From an uncultured Pelagibacteraceae bacterium (GTDB lineage Bacteria > Pseudomonadota > Alphaproteobacteria > Pelagibacterales > Pelagibacteraceae), in NCBI GenBank assembly GCA_902629695.1, contig CACORY010000006.1, forward strand, positions 1 to 61,578: a DNA stretch of 61,578 bases. The letters are read 5' to 3'. The notes under the pieces were generated by a model, which was not told where the DNA came from, did not search any database, and saw only the letters and a list, made by a program, of their open reading frames with translations. Position numbers and translations under genes: made by a program. Position 1 is the stretch's first letter, and each line of letters begins with the position of its first letter. Positions 30,543 to 39,394 of the stretch are shown here, piece by piece.

Positions 30543-31094
30543 ATGTTTGATGAAAAATCACATAGCCTCAAAATGGATAAAGCCATTGAAGTTTTTTCTA
30601 AAGAATTATCATCCTTAAGAACTGGAAGAGCAAATTCAGCAATGCTAGATCTAATTCGAGTCGATGTTTATGGTCAGCAGATGCCAATTAATCAAATTGG
30701 AAGTATTACTACTCCAGAACCGAGAATGATAAACATTCAAGTGTGGGATCAAAACAATGTTTCATTAGTTGATGCAGCTATTAAAAAATCTGAATTAGGA
30801 CTAAACCCTCAAATAGATGGCCAATTAATTAGATTACCAATTCCAGAATTAAATGAAGAAAGAAGAACCGAATTAAAAAAATTAATTAAATCAATGGGTG
30901 AAAAGTGTAAAGTTTCAATTAGAAACATACGTAGAGATGCAAATGATGATTTAAAGAAACTTTTAAAATCAAAAGAAATTGGTGAAGATGAGGAAAAATC
31001 TTTTGAAAAAAACGTACAAAATATAACTGATAAACATATTCAAATTGTTGATGAAAAAGTATCATCAAAAGAAAAAGAAATAATGACAATATGA
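30543..31094 (+). CDS. frr: ribosome recycling factor
   Basis: RRF splits post-termination ribosomes together with EF-G. The 183-residue protein shows the typical LSSLRTGRANSAMLD helix start, VDVYGQQMPINQIGSI, and the C-terminal long helices with RREANDDLKK-like IRRDANDDLKK. Length matches the family. It overlaps uppS by 4 bases. Confidence 0.97.
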   Translation: MFDEKSHSLKMDKAIEVFSKELSSLRTGRANSAMLDLIRVDVYGQQMPINQIGSITTPEPRMINIQVWDQNNVSLVDAAIKKSELGLNPQIDGQLIRLPIPELNEERRTELKKLIKSMGEKCKVSIRNIRRDANDDLKKLLKSKEIGEDEEKSFEKNVQNITDKHIQIVDEKVSSKEKEIMTI

Positions 31095-31765
31095 ACCCTT
31101 TAAATCATGTAGCCATTATCATGGATGGTAATGGAAGATGGGGGTTAAAATATAAAAGATCACGTAATGCAGGTCATAAAGCAGGATTAAAAACTGTTGA
31201 AAAAATAATTGAAGCTACAATTAGAAATAAGATAAGTTTTTTAACACTATTTGCATTTTCTACAGAAAATTGGAAAAGACCTAAAAAAGAAATTAATTAT
31301 CTATTTACTTTATTAGAAAATTTTTTGATTAATAGAATTGACGATTTACATAAACAAAATATTAAACTTCAAATCTTAGGATCAAAAAAGTTTTCACCAA
31401 AATTAAATAAAATTTTAAGCAACTCTGAAAAAAAAACATCAAAAAATAAAAAATTACAAATAAATCTTGCATTAAATTATGGCTCTAAATCTGAATTAAT
31501 TGAAGCTATTAAAAAAATGAAAAAAAATAAAAATACTATAACAGAAGAGAATTTAAGCAAAAATTTACAAACGAAAAACATGCCAGATCCTGATCTATTA
31601 ATTAGAACCGGTAATACAAAAAGACTAAGTAATTTCTTGTTATGGCAACTTGCTTACTCAGAAATATTCTTTGAAAAAAAGTTATGGCCAGCCTTCAATG
31701 AAAAAGACTATAATAGAATCATAAAAGAGTACAAAAGAATTAAAAGAAATTTTGGTAAAATATGA
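31091..31765 (+). CDS. uppS: isoprenyl transferase (undecaprenyl diphosphate synthase)
   Basis: UppS condenses isopentenyl diphosphate units in the cis configuration to make the C55 carrier lipid for cell-wall and polysaccharide synthesis. The 224-residue protein has the catalytic aspartate in IIMDGNGRWG (Asp12). FSTENWKRP lies near 57-65, and the conserved DLLIRTGNTKRLSNFLLWQ segment near 174-192. It lies in the usual frr-uppS-cdsA order and overlaps cdsA by 4 bases. Confidence 0.96.
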   Translation: MNPLNHVAIIMDGNGRWGLKYKRSRNAGHKAGLKTVEKIIEATIRNKISFLTLFAFSTENWKRPKKEINYLFTLLENFLINRIDDLHKQNIKLQILGSKKFSPKLNKILSNSEKKTSKNKKLQINLALNYGSKSELIEAIKKMKKNKNTITEENLSKNLQTKNMPDPDLLIRTGNTKRLSNFLLWQLAYSEIFFEKKLWPAFNEKDYNRIIKEYKRIKRNFGKI

Positions 31766-32430
31766 TCAATAAAGAGCTGCAAAAAAGAATATTTAGTTCA
31801 ATAATTTTAATACCAATAGCAATATTTTTTATCATTAAAGGTTCATTTTTATTTAATTTTTTTATAATAATCATTTTTTTAATATCATCATATGAATGGT
31901 ACATGATGAGTAAAAAAAAAAATTATCATTATTTTGGGTATTTTTTTTTAATTTTTTCATTTTATGCTGTTTATCAATTGAGAAATAATTTTGGAGATGA
32001 AAGTGAAAGTTTAATAGTTTTCTTATTTATACTTCTAATTTGTATTTCAACTGACATTGGTGGCTTTCTATTCGGAAAAATATTCAAAGGTCCCAAACTA
32101 ACGAAGATAAGTCCAAATAAAACTTATTCAGGAATGATAGGTGGTTATTTGTTTTCAATTGCCACAATTTTTTTTCTCTTTGAATATTCAGAATTTTTAT
32201 TTGATACAAATACAAAATGGTTACCTAAAGTTTATTTTCAAATCATTCTTATTTCTACCATTAGTCAAATAGGTGATATTATAATTTCATATTTTAAAAG
32301 ATTATCAAAAATAAAAGATACAGGAAAAATAATTCCTGGTCATGGCGGTTTATTAGATAGAATAGATGGTATGATATTCGCTTTTCCATTTGCTTATATA
32401 GTTTATTTTTTAAATATTTTAGAAACGTAA
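31762..32430 (+). CDS. cdsA: phosphatidate cytidylyltransferase
   Basis: CdsA makes CDP-diacylglycerol, the precursor of all phospholipids, at the inner membrane. The 222-residue protein has about six hydrophobic segments. It ends with the family signature starting at KRLSKIKDTGKIIPGHGGLL and followed by DRIDG. It is shorter than E. coli CdsA (285), as often seen in streamlined genomes. It overlaps dxr by one base. Confidence 0.95.
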   Translation: MINKELQKRIFSSIILIPIAIFFIIKGSFLFNFFIIIIFLISSYEWYMMSKKKNYHYFGYFFLIFSFYAVYQLRNNFGDESESLIVFLFILLICISTDIGGFLFGKIFKGPKLTKISPNKTYSGMIGGYLFSIATIFFLFEYSEFLFDTNTKWLPKVYFQIILISTISQIGDIIISYFKRLSKIKDTGKIIPGHGGLLDRIDGMIFAFPFAYIVYFLNILET

Positions 32431-33599
32431 TGAAGAAAAAAATTGCTATATTAGGTTCTACAGGGTCAATAGGTAAAACTTTAATTAATATAATTAAACA
32501 AGATAAAAAAAATTTTGAAGTTATATTATTAGCTGCAAATAAAAATTATAAAGAGCTATTTAAACAGGCAAAAATTTTTAATGTTAAAAATATAATCATA
32601 AATGATAAAAAAAGTTTTTTAACTTTTAAAAAAAAATATAAAAATAACAAAATAAGAATTTTTCAAAATTTTGAAAGTTTAGATAAAATATTAAAAAGTA
32701 AATTAGACTATACCATGAGTGCAATATCAGGTATTGACGGATTGGATCCTACTTTAAAAATAATTAAAAAAACAAAAAAAATTGCTATTGCTAATAAAGA
32801 AAGCATTATTTGTGGATGGAATTTGATAGATAAAGAATTGAAAAAAAATAAAACGAAGTTTATTCCAGTTGACTCAGAACACTTTTCAATTTGGTCATTG
32901 GTTAAAGATTATAATTATAAATTTATTGACAAGATTTATATTACAGCATCAGGAGGTCCTTTTTTAAAATGGCCAATTAGTAAAATAAAAAAAGTAACAC
33001 CAGCAAAAGCTCTCAAACACCCAAATTGGTCTATGGGAAAAAAAATATCTATTGATTCAGCAACTATGATGAATAAAGTTTTTGAGGTAATTGAAACTCA
33101 AAGAATATTTAATTTAAAAAAATCTAGTATTAAAATTTTGATACATGATAAATCATATATACACGCTATTGTTGAATTTAAAAATGGACTAAAAAAAATC
33201 CTAGCCCATGATACAAATATGAAAATTCCTATTTTTAATACACTTTATGACAACATAAATGAGGTAAAATTTCTTAAATCAAAGAATTTAGATATTAATA
33301 AATTAAATAATTTAGATCTAAAAAATTTAGATAAAAAAAAATTTCCACTAACCAAAATATTGAACAAAATATCAAATAAAGGTTCTTTGCTTGAGACAGT
33401 TTTAATAAGTGCAAATGATGAGTTAGTAAACTTGTTTCTAAAAAAGAAGATAAGTTATGTTGAATTACAAAAAAACTTATTAAGATTATTAGATCTACCA
33501 GAGTTTAGAGTATTTAGAAAAAAAATACCAAAGAATATCAATGAAATTAATAAGTTAAATACTTATGTGAGATTGAAAATTAAGGAGTTATGTATATAA
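32430..33599 (+). CDS. dxr: 1-deoxy-D-xylulose 5-phosphate reductoisomerase
   Basis: Dxr converts DXP to methylerythritol 4-phosphate with NADPH, the committed step of the MEP isoprenoid pathway. ispDF at the other end of the window acts later in the same pathway. The 389-residue protein begins with the nucleotide-binding motif ILGSTGSIG. ANKESIICGW lies near 121-130, PVDSEHFSIW (metal site) near 147-156, and TMMNKVFEVIE near 210-220. It is full length. The bamA reading frame starts inside its end. Confidence 0.96.
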   Translation: MKKKIAILGSTGSIGKTLINIIKQDKKNFEVILLAANKNYKELFKQAKIFNVKNIIINDKKSFLTFKKKYKNNKIRIFQNFESLDKILKSKLDYTMSAISGIDGLDPTLKIIKKTKKIAIANKESIICGWNLIDKELKKNKTKFIPVDSEHFSIWSLVKDYNYKFIDKIYITASGGPFLKWPISKIKKVTPAKALKHPNWSMGKKISIDSATMMNKVFEVIETQRIFNLKKSSIKILIHDKSYIHAIVEFKNGLKKILAHDTNMKIPIFNTLYDNINEVKFLKSKNLDINKLNNLDLKNLDKKKFPLTKILNKISNKGSLLETVLISANDELVNLFLKKKISYVELQKNLLRLLDLPEFRVFRKKIPKNINEINKLNTYVRLKIKELCI

Positions 33600-35842
33600 C
33601 TTCGGTGATGTTTAAAATACTTATTTTATTTTTTTTAATTTTTTTTAAGTCTAACTTGTTATTAGCGGAAATTATAAGCGACATAAAAGTTAGAGGAAAT
33701 AGTAGAGTTTCGTCAGAGACAATAATTAATTTTTCAGGAATTACAATTGGTAAGGATGTTTCACAAAAACAATTAAATCAATCATTAAAAGAATTATATG
33801 AGACAAACTTTTTTAAAAATGTAGAATTTGAATTTTCTAACAAAATTTTATTAATAAAAGTAGATGAATACCCCGTAATTCAAGAAATCATTATTACAGG
33901 TGTCCCAGCACAAAAGACAATAAAAAAGATTAAAGAAAATTTACAGCTTAAAGAAAAAAATCCATTCATAGAGGCGTTAATTCAAACTGATAAAAATAAA
34001 ATTCTAAATACCTTTAAACAATCAGGATATTATTTCGTAAAGATTGAGACAAAGATTGAACAAAATTCAAATGATACGGTAAATATTTACTATGAAATAA
34101 ATAGAGGAAACAAAGCTACAATAAGTAAAATTAATTTTATAGGAGATAAGAAATATAAGAATAGAAAATTAAGAAGCGTGATCACCTCTGAAGAGGACAA
34201 ATTTTGGAAGTTTATTTCAAATAAAAAGTATTTAGATATTGAGAGAGTCGAATTAGATAAAAGACTTCTCAAAAATTTTTATTTAGATAAAGGATATTAT
34301 CAAGTAGAAATTAGTGACGCATATTCGCAAATAATAAATCAGGAAAGTTTTACACTTACATTTAATATAGACTCTGGTAAAAAATTCTATTTTGGTGATC
34401 TGGAATTAGTTTTGCCATCTGACTTTGATGAAAATAAATTTAATGATTTAAATAAGATATTTAAAAAACTTAAAGGTGAAAAATATAGCTATAGCAATAT
34501 CGAGAAAATTCTAGATGAAATTGAAGCTATTGCTTTATTTGAAAATTATGAATTCATTAATGCAGATGTTGTAGAAACAATAGCTAGTAATAAGGTAAAT
34601 TTAATCTTTGATATAAAAGAATCAGAGAAAATTTTTGTTAATAAAATAAATATTTTAGGAAACAATATAACTTCTGAGGAATTTATTAGAAATAATTTGA
34701 TTGTTGATGAAGGTGATCCATTTAATAAGATTTTACATAATAAATCTATAAACAAATTACGATCTAAGGGTATTTTTGGTAAAGTTAAGTCTAAAATAAT
34801 TGATACCGATGATGCTGGATTAAAAAATATAGAATTAACATTTGAAGAAAGACCTACTGGAGAAATAATGGCTGGTGCAGGTTATGGATCAGATGGATCA
34901 ACTTTTTCTGTTGGAATTAAAGAAAACAACTTCAATGGAAAAGGTATTACTCTAGAAACTAATTTGCGTTTAACTGAAGAGTCTGTAAAAGGAAGTTTCA
35001 ATTACAAACATCCAAATTTTTTGTATTCTGACAGAGCATTATCAACAAGTTTAGACGTAATAGAGACTGATAAATTAAATGATTTTGGTTATAAAAGCTC
35101 ATTAAATTCAATTTCTTTAGGTACGTCGTATGAACAATTTGAAAATACATTTTTTTCACCAACATTATCAATTTCAAATGAATCTTTGGAAACCACATCA
35201 GATGCTTCAGCAGCATATAAAAAACAAGAAGGGTCTTATTTTGATACTAGTTTTTCATACGGTTTGACATTGGACAAAAGAAATTCTGCTTATCAACCTA
35301 CCTCAGGATTTTATAGTAATTGGTATCAGCAATTACCGGTAGTTAGTGAAAATCAAACCATCGTAAATGGATACATCATAACCGGATATAAAGAGTTGCT
35401 TGATGATATGATAATATCTACAGGAATATACACTAGAGCAGTAAATTCTTTATCTAATGATGATGTAAGAGTATCTAGAAGACTTTATGTTCCTTCTTCT
35501 AGATTACGAGGATTTGAGTCTGGTAAAGTAGGTCCAAAAGATGGTGATGATCATGTGGGTGGTAATTATATTGTTACATTTAATACTTCGTCAACTATTC
35601 CATATGTATTGCAAACACAAGAAAATATGGATCTTAAAGTTTTTTTTGATGCTGGAAATGTTTGGGGTGTAGATTATTCTAGCTCGATGGATGACTCTGA
35701 TGCAATTAGAACCTCAACAGGCTTAGCATTAGAAATAACAACACCAATTGGACCATTATCATTCTCTTTTGCTCAAGTTTTATCTAAAGCTTCTACGGAT
35801 AAAACAGAGTCATTTAAATTTCAGCTAGGTACAACTTTTTAA
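33590..35842 (+). CDS. bamA: outer membrane protein assembly factor BamA
   Basis: BamA folds and inserts beta-barrel proteins into the outer membrane. The product has a signal peptide ending near LLLAE, about five POTRA repeats (about 25-425), and a C-terminal barrel containing the conserved loop-6 motif LRGF in RLRGFESG. It ends in phenylalanine, as expected for a barrel protein. The frame opens with ATG at 33590, overlapping dxr by 10 bases. ATG at 33608 also gives a compact signal peptide (MFKILILFF...) and may be the true start. The rseP gene often found between dxr and bamA is absent. Confidence 0.95.
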   Translation: MYITSVMFKILILFFLIFFKSNLLLAEIISDIKVRGNSRVSSETIINFSGITIGKDVSQKQLNQSLKELYETNFFKNVEFEFSNKILLIKVDEYPVIQEIIITGVPAQKTIKKIKENLQLKEKNPFIEALIQTDKNKILNTFKQSGYYFVKIETKIEQNSNDTVNIYYEINRGNKATISKINFIGDKKYKNRKLRSVITSEEDKFWKFISNKKYLDIERVELDKRLLKNFYLDKGYYQVEISDAYSQIINQESFTLTFNIDSGKKFYFGDLELVLPSDFDENKFNDLNKIFKKLKGEKYSYSNIEKILDEIEAIALFENYEFINADVVETIASNKVNLIFDIKESEKIFVNKINILGNNITSEEFIRNNLIVDEGDPFNKILHNKSINKLRSKGIFGKVKSKIIDTDDAGLKNIELTFEERPTGEIMAGAGYGSDGSTFSVGIKENNFNGKGITLETNLRLTEESVKGSFNYKHPNFLYSDRALSTSLDVIETDKLNDFGYKSSLNSISLGTSYEQFENTFFSPTLSISNESLETTSDASAAYKKQEGSYFDTSFSYGLTLDKRNSAYQPTSGFYSNWYQQLPVVSENQTIVNGYIITGYKELLDDMIISTGIYTRAVNSLSNDDVRVSRRLYVPSSRLRGFESGKVGPKDGDDHVGGNYIVTFNTSSTIPYVLQTQENMDLKVFFDAGNVWGVDYSSSMDDSDAIRTSTGLALEITTPIGPLSFSFAQVLSKASTDKTESFKFQLGTTF

Positions 35843-35844
35843 GA

Positions 35845-36336
35845 ATGAAAAAAATCCTTTTTTTTTTAGCATTTTTTTACCTTTTACCATTAAATGTCCT
35901 AAGTAACGAAATTTCTATAGTAGATATAAATTTTTTGTTAAAAAACTCTGAAAAAGGAAAAAAAATTCAAAAAGAGTTAGATAAATTAAATTCAAATCAA
36001 AAAAAAATTTTTGAAAAAAAACAAAAGAAATTGAAAGAAAAAGAAAAAAAAATTACATCAAAAAAAAACGTTATTTCTGAAGAAGAATTTAAAAAGGAAA
36101 TTGAAATATTTAAATCAGATTTGAATAAATTTAATGATGAAAGAAGAGTATCAATTCAAGAAATGAATAAAAAGAAATCAAATATGATTGCAAATCTTAT
36201 TAAAGAAATAAATGAAATATTAATTAATTATTCAAAAGAAAAAAATATCTCAACTATTATTGATAAAAAAAATGTGATAATTACCAGAGCAGAAAATGAT
36301 ATTACAAAAGAAATTTTATCAATTTTAAATAAATAA
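35845..36336 (+). CDS. skp: periplasmic chaperone Skp/OmpH family
   Basis: Skp-like proteins escort unfolded outer-membrane proteins across the periplasm to BamA. The 163-residue protein has a signal peptide of about 20 residues, then the short conserved segment ISIVDINFLLKNSEKGK. A long lysine/glutamate-rich coiled coil (about 40-125) forms the tentacles of the trimer. Its place two bases after bamA supports the call. The sequence between the ends is low complexity, so the exact family rests on layout and context. Confidence 0.88.
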   Translation: MKKILFFLAFFYLLPLNVLSNEISIVDINFLLKNSEKGKKIQKELDKLNSNQKKIFEKKQKKLKEKEKKITSKKNVISEEEFKKEIEIFKSDLNKFNDERRVSIQEMNKKKSNMIANLIKEINEILINYSKEKNISTIIDKKNVIITRAENDITKEILSILNK

Positions 36337-36342
36337 AAGTTT

Positions 36343-36789
36343 ATGGATAAACTTAACAAAGATCAAATAGCAAATTTATTACCTCATAGAGAACCGATGC
36401 TTTTGATAGATGAATTGACAAATATTAAAAAATTAAAATCAGCAACAGCAATCATGAATGTTAAAAAAGACTCTTTTTATGTTGATGGACATTTTCCTGG
36501 TCAACCAGTGATGCCTGGTGTTTTGATTGTTGAGGCTTTTGGTCAAGCAGCTGCAGCTCTAACTGCTCATGGTATAGATAAAGAAACATATGAAAATAAA
36601 CTTGTTTATTTGATGAGTGTAGAAAAAGCTAGATTTAGAAATCCAGTAATTCCTGATTGTAAGTTGGAATTAGAAATTGAAGCAATCAGATCACATGGAA
36701 AAGTATGGAAATATAAAGGTGAGGCTTTTGTAAATAAAAAAAAGATGGCAGACGCTATGTGGTCTGCAACTATTGTTGATAGGAAATAA
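36343..36789 (+). CDS. fabZ: 3-hydroxyacyl-[acyl-carrier-protein] dehydratase FabZ
   Basis: FabZ dehydrates 3-hydroxyacyl-ACP in fatty-acid elongation, using substrates that LpxA and LpxD also compete for. The 148-residue hot-dog protein has LLPHREPMLLID near residues 12-23. The catalytic His50 and Glu64 lie in GHFPGQPVMPGVLIVEAFGQ. Length is typical. A 55-base gap follows before lpxD, holding TTGATA at 36803-36808 but no clear -10 at a good distance. Confidence 0.97.
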   Translation: MDKLNKDQIANLLPHREPMLLIDELTNIKKLKSATAIMNVKKDSFYVDGHFPGQPVMPGVLIVEAFGQAAAALTAHGIDKETYENKLVYLMSVEKARFRNPVIPDCKLELEIEAIRSHGKVWKYKGEAFVNKKKMADAMWSATIVDRK

Positions 36790-36844
36790 TTAGCAATAAA
36801 TCTTGATAAGTGTTTTTTTCTTAATTTGATATTAAATCATTTTA

Positions 36845-37825
36845 ATGACTAATCCTTTTTTTAAAAATCATGGTCCATTTAAGATTAAAAAGATTTTCGA
36901 TATAATCAATAATAATTCACAGCTAAAAAAAGAAAATTATAAGATTTATGATATAAAAGATCTTACTCTTTCTACTTCTAAAGATATAACTTTTTTTCAC
37001 TCTAAGAAATATTCCAATGTTGCTTCAATCACAAAAGCTAGTTTTTGTATTACAACTGATAGTCTTAAGCACTTTTTACCACCAACTTGTTCTCCGATTA
37101 TAGTTGAGAATGTTTTACTAAGTTTGTCTTTAATTACCAAAGCTTTTTATCCAGACTCAATTAATGATGATTTTGATAATACTGTAAAAGAAATTGCTAA
37201 AACAAATTTTAATAAAAAGACTAGACATGGTAATAATATCTTAATTGGAAAAAATGTTAAAATTGGAAAAAATTGTTCAATAGGCCATAATACTATAATT
37301 GAAAAAAATGTTATAATTGGTAATAATTGTTCAATTGGATCAAATGTTATTATAAGAAATACGATAATAAAAGATAATGTTTTTATTTTAGATGGGTGTG
37401 TGATTGGAAAAAAAGGATTTGGTTTTTTTCCAAATAACAAACTAAATATAAGATATCCTCAAATAGGGATAGTATTAATTGAAGATAATTCTGAAATTGG
37501 TTGTGGGTCAACGATAGACAGGGGATCAATTTCAAATACTGTGATTGGTAAAAATACATTTTTAGATAATCAAATTCATATAGCTCATAATGTAAAGATT
37601 GGAAATAATTGTATCATTGCTGGTCAAGTTGGGTTTGCTGGCAGTTCTATTATTTCTGATAATGTCATGATTGGAGGTCAAGCTGGTATTTCAGGACATA
37701 TTAAAGTTGGAAATAAAGTACAAATTGGTGGAGGTAGTGGAGTTATAAAAGATATTGAAGATAATTCAAAAGTGATGGGCTATCCTGCAAAAGATTTAAG
37801 ACAATTTATTAAACAAAATAAATGA
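36845..37825 (+). CDS. lpxD: UDP-3-O-(3-hydroxyacyl)glucosamine N-acyltransferase LpxD
   Basis: LpxD adds the second acyl chain to the lipid A precursor. The 326-residue protein has an N-terminal uridine-binding domain (about 1-110). A left-handed beta-helix of hexapeptide repeats follows (about 130-300), visible as recurring IGxNxxI/IGxNCSIG units. The catalytic histidine region is IHIAHNVKIG near 241-250. The repeats also show as imperfect DNA repeats around 37240-37350. The stop overlaps the lpxA start by 4 bases. Confidence 0.95.
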   Translation: MTNPFFKNHGPFKIKKIFDIINNNSQLKKENYKIYDIKDLTLSTSKDITFFHSKKYSNVASITKASFCITTDSLKHFLPPTCSPIIVENVLLSLSLITKAFYPDSINDDFDNTVKEIAKTNFNKKTRHGNNILIGKNVKIGKNCSIGHNTIIEKNVIIGNNCSIGSNVIIRNTIIKDNVFILDGCVIGKKGFGFFPNNKLNIRYPQIGIVLIEDNSEIGCGSTIDRGSISNTVIGKNTFLDNQIHIAHNVKIGNNCIIAGQVGFAGSSIISDNVMIGGQAGISGHIKVGNKVQIGGGSGVIKDIEDNSKVMGYPAKDLRQFIKQNK

Positions 37826-38604
37826 TACATAAAACTGCAATAGTCGATAATCATGCAAAAATTTCCTCAAATGTAGATATTGGACCTTATTCAGTGATTG
37901 GACCAAATGTTGAAATTGATGAAGGAACGAAAGTTCAGTCCCATGTGAATATAACTGGGTATACAAAGATTGGTAAGAATAATAAGATTTATCCATTTGC
38001 TTCCATTGGAAGTAATCCACAAGATTTAAAATTTAAGGGTGAAAAAACTGAATTAATAATTGGTGAAGATAATACAATTAGGGAATATGTAACTGCTAAT
38101 CCTGGAACAGTTGGAGGAGGAGGAGTTACTAAAATAGGAGATAAAAATTTACTTATGATTGGTGCACATATAGCACATGACTGTGTTATTAGTAATAATA
38201 CAGTAATTGCAAATAATGCTGCTATTGCTGGTCACGCTCAAATTGAGGATGATGTAATAATAGGCGGAAACTGTGGAGTACAACAATTCACAAGAATTGG
38301 AAAAATGGCAATGATAGGAGGAATGTCAGGAGTATCAAGAGATGTAATTCCTTATGGTTTATCTTTTGGTAATAGAAATTATTTAGAGGGAATTAATGTA
38401 GTTGGGTTAAGGCGTAAAAATGTTTCAAATAAAGAAATTATGACTCTCCTGGAAGCATATAAGGAAATTTTTAAATCAAATCAATTATTTGAAAATTTAA
38501 ATAATTTAAATGGAGCATTTAAAGAGAATAGATTTGTAAAAGAAGTTGTTGATTTCATTAGTAAAGATAAAAAAAGACCAATCTGCACACCTATAATTAA
38601 ATAA
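37822..38604 (+). CDS. lpxA: UDP-N-acetylglucosamine acyltransferase LpxA
   Basis: LpxA transfers a 3-hydroxyacyl chain from ACP to UDP-GlcNAc, the first step of lipid A synthesis. The 260-residue protein opens with IHKTAIVDNHAKI and has hexapeptide repeats. The catalytic histidine is His119 in GAHIAHDC, and GNRNYLEGINVVGLRRK lies near 187-203. Length and motifs fit the family. It is one base from lpxI. Confidence 0.97.
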   Translation: MIHKTAIVDNHAKISSNVDIGPYSVIGPNVEIDEGTKVQSHVNITGYTKIGKNNKIYPFASIGSNPQDLKFKGEKTELIIGEDNTIREYVTANPGTVGGGGVTKIGDKNLLMIGAHIAHDCVISNNTVIANNAAIAGHAQIEDDVIIGGNCGVQQFTRIGKMAMIGGMSGVSRDVIPYGLSFGNRNYLEGINVVGLRRKNVSNKEIMTLLEAYKEIFKSNQLFENLNNLNGAFKENRFVKEVVDFISKDKKRPICTPIIK

Positions 38605-38605
38605 A

Positions 38606-39394
38606 ATGATTGGATTATTTCTTGGTGAAACAGATTTTCCAAAATTAATTATTAAAAAATTAAAAAAGAAAAAAATTAAATATTTGATTATTGATTTAAC
38701 TAAAAAAAATATATTTAAGAATGATTCTAATTCGTATCATATTTCTATTGGTCAATTTGGCAAAATTCTAAATTTGTTAAATTACAAAAAATGCAAAAAA
38801 GTGATTTTTGCTGGAAAAATTGACAAACCGCAAATTAATAAACTTAAATTAGATTTAAAAGGTATTTTTTATATAACAAGAATTGTTAAAGCAGCTAAAA
38901 AGGGTGATGCAGCAATATTAAAAGAATTAATAAAAATTTTGTTAGAGAACAAGATAAGGGTAATAAGTTCAATTTTATTTAATCCAGAACTTACTTTAAA
39001 AAAAGGTATTTATTCAAAAATAAAACCAAATAAAGATGATGAATTGTATATTAAAAAAGGAATCAAAATTTTAAAAAAAACAAGCTCATATGATCATGTT
39101 CAAGCTGTAATTGTCAGAAAAAACGATATAATCAAGGAGACAAGAAGTGGAACAGGAAAACTTATCAAATCAATTAAAAAAAATAAAAGTCAAAATGGAG
39201 TTTTAATTAAATTTCCTAAAACCAAACAAGACTTAAGAGTAGATTTACCAACTATAGGTATTAATACATTTAAGGATTTAAAATCTAAAAATTTAAAAGG
39301 AATAGTTGTTAAAGGAAATCAAAATATAATTTTAAATAGGAAAGATTGTTTTAAATTTATAGATAAAAATAAGATGTTTTTAATTGCAAAATGA
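38606..39394 (+). CDS. lpxI: UDP-2,3-diacylglucosamine pyrophosphatase LpxI (DUF1009)
   Basis: LpxI hydrolyses UDP-2,3-diacylglucosamine to lipid X, replacing LpxH in Alphaproteobacteria. The 262-residue protein has the IGLFLGETDFPKLI start. The central GDAAILKELIKILLENKIRV region lies near 103-122, and the C-terminal domain contains KFPKTKQDLRVDLPTIG. The basic lysine-rich composition is typical of this genome. Its position between lpxA and lpxB is the usual one and strongly supports the call. Confidence 0.92.
   Translation: MIGLFLGETDFPKLIIKKLKKKKIKYLIIDLTKKNIFKNDSNSYHISIGQFGKILNLLNYKKCKKVIFAGKIDKPQINKLKLDLKGIFYITRIVKAAKKGDAAILKELIKILLENKIRVISSILFNPELTLKKGIYSKIKPNKDDELYIKKGIKILKKTSSYDHVQAVIVRKNDIIKETRSGTGKLIKSIKKNKSQNGVLIKFPKTKQDLRVDLPTIGINTFKDLKSKNLKGIVVKGNQNIILNRKDCFKFIDKNKMFLIAK

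Noticed and set aside
36790..36844. TTGATA and T-run before lpxD as a promoter or terminator
   Set aside because: The -35-like hexamer has no good -10 at 16-18 bases, and no stable hairpin precedes the T-run.
37240..37350. Short imperfect tandem DNA repeats that look like a repeat array
   Set aside because: They follow the hexapeptide repeats of the LpxD beta-helix and are explained by the protein; there are no spacers of CRISPR type.
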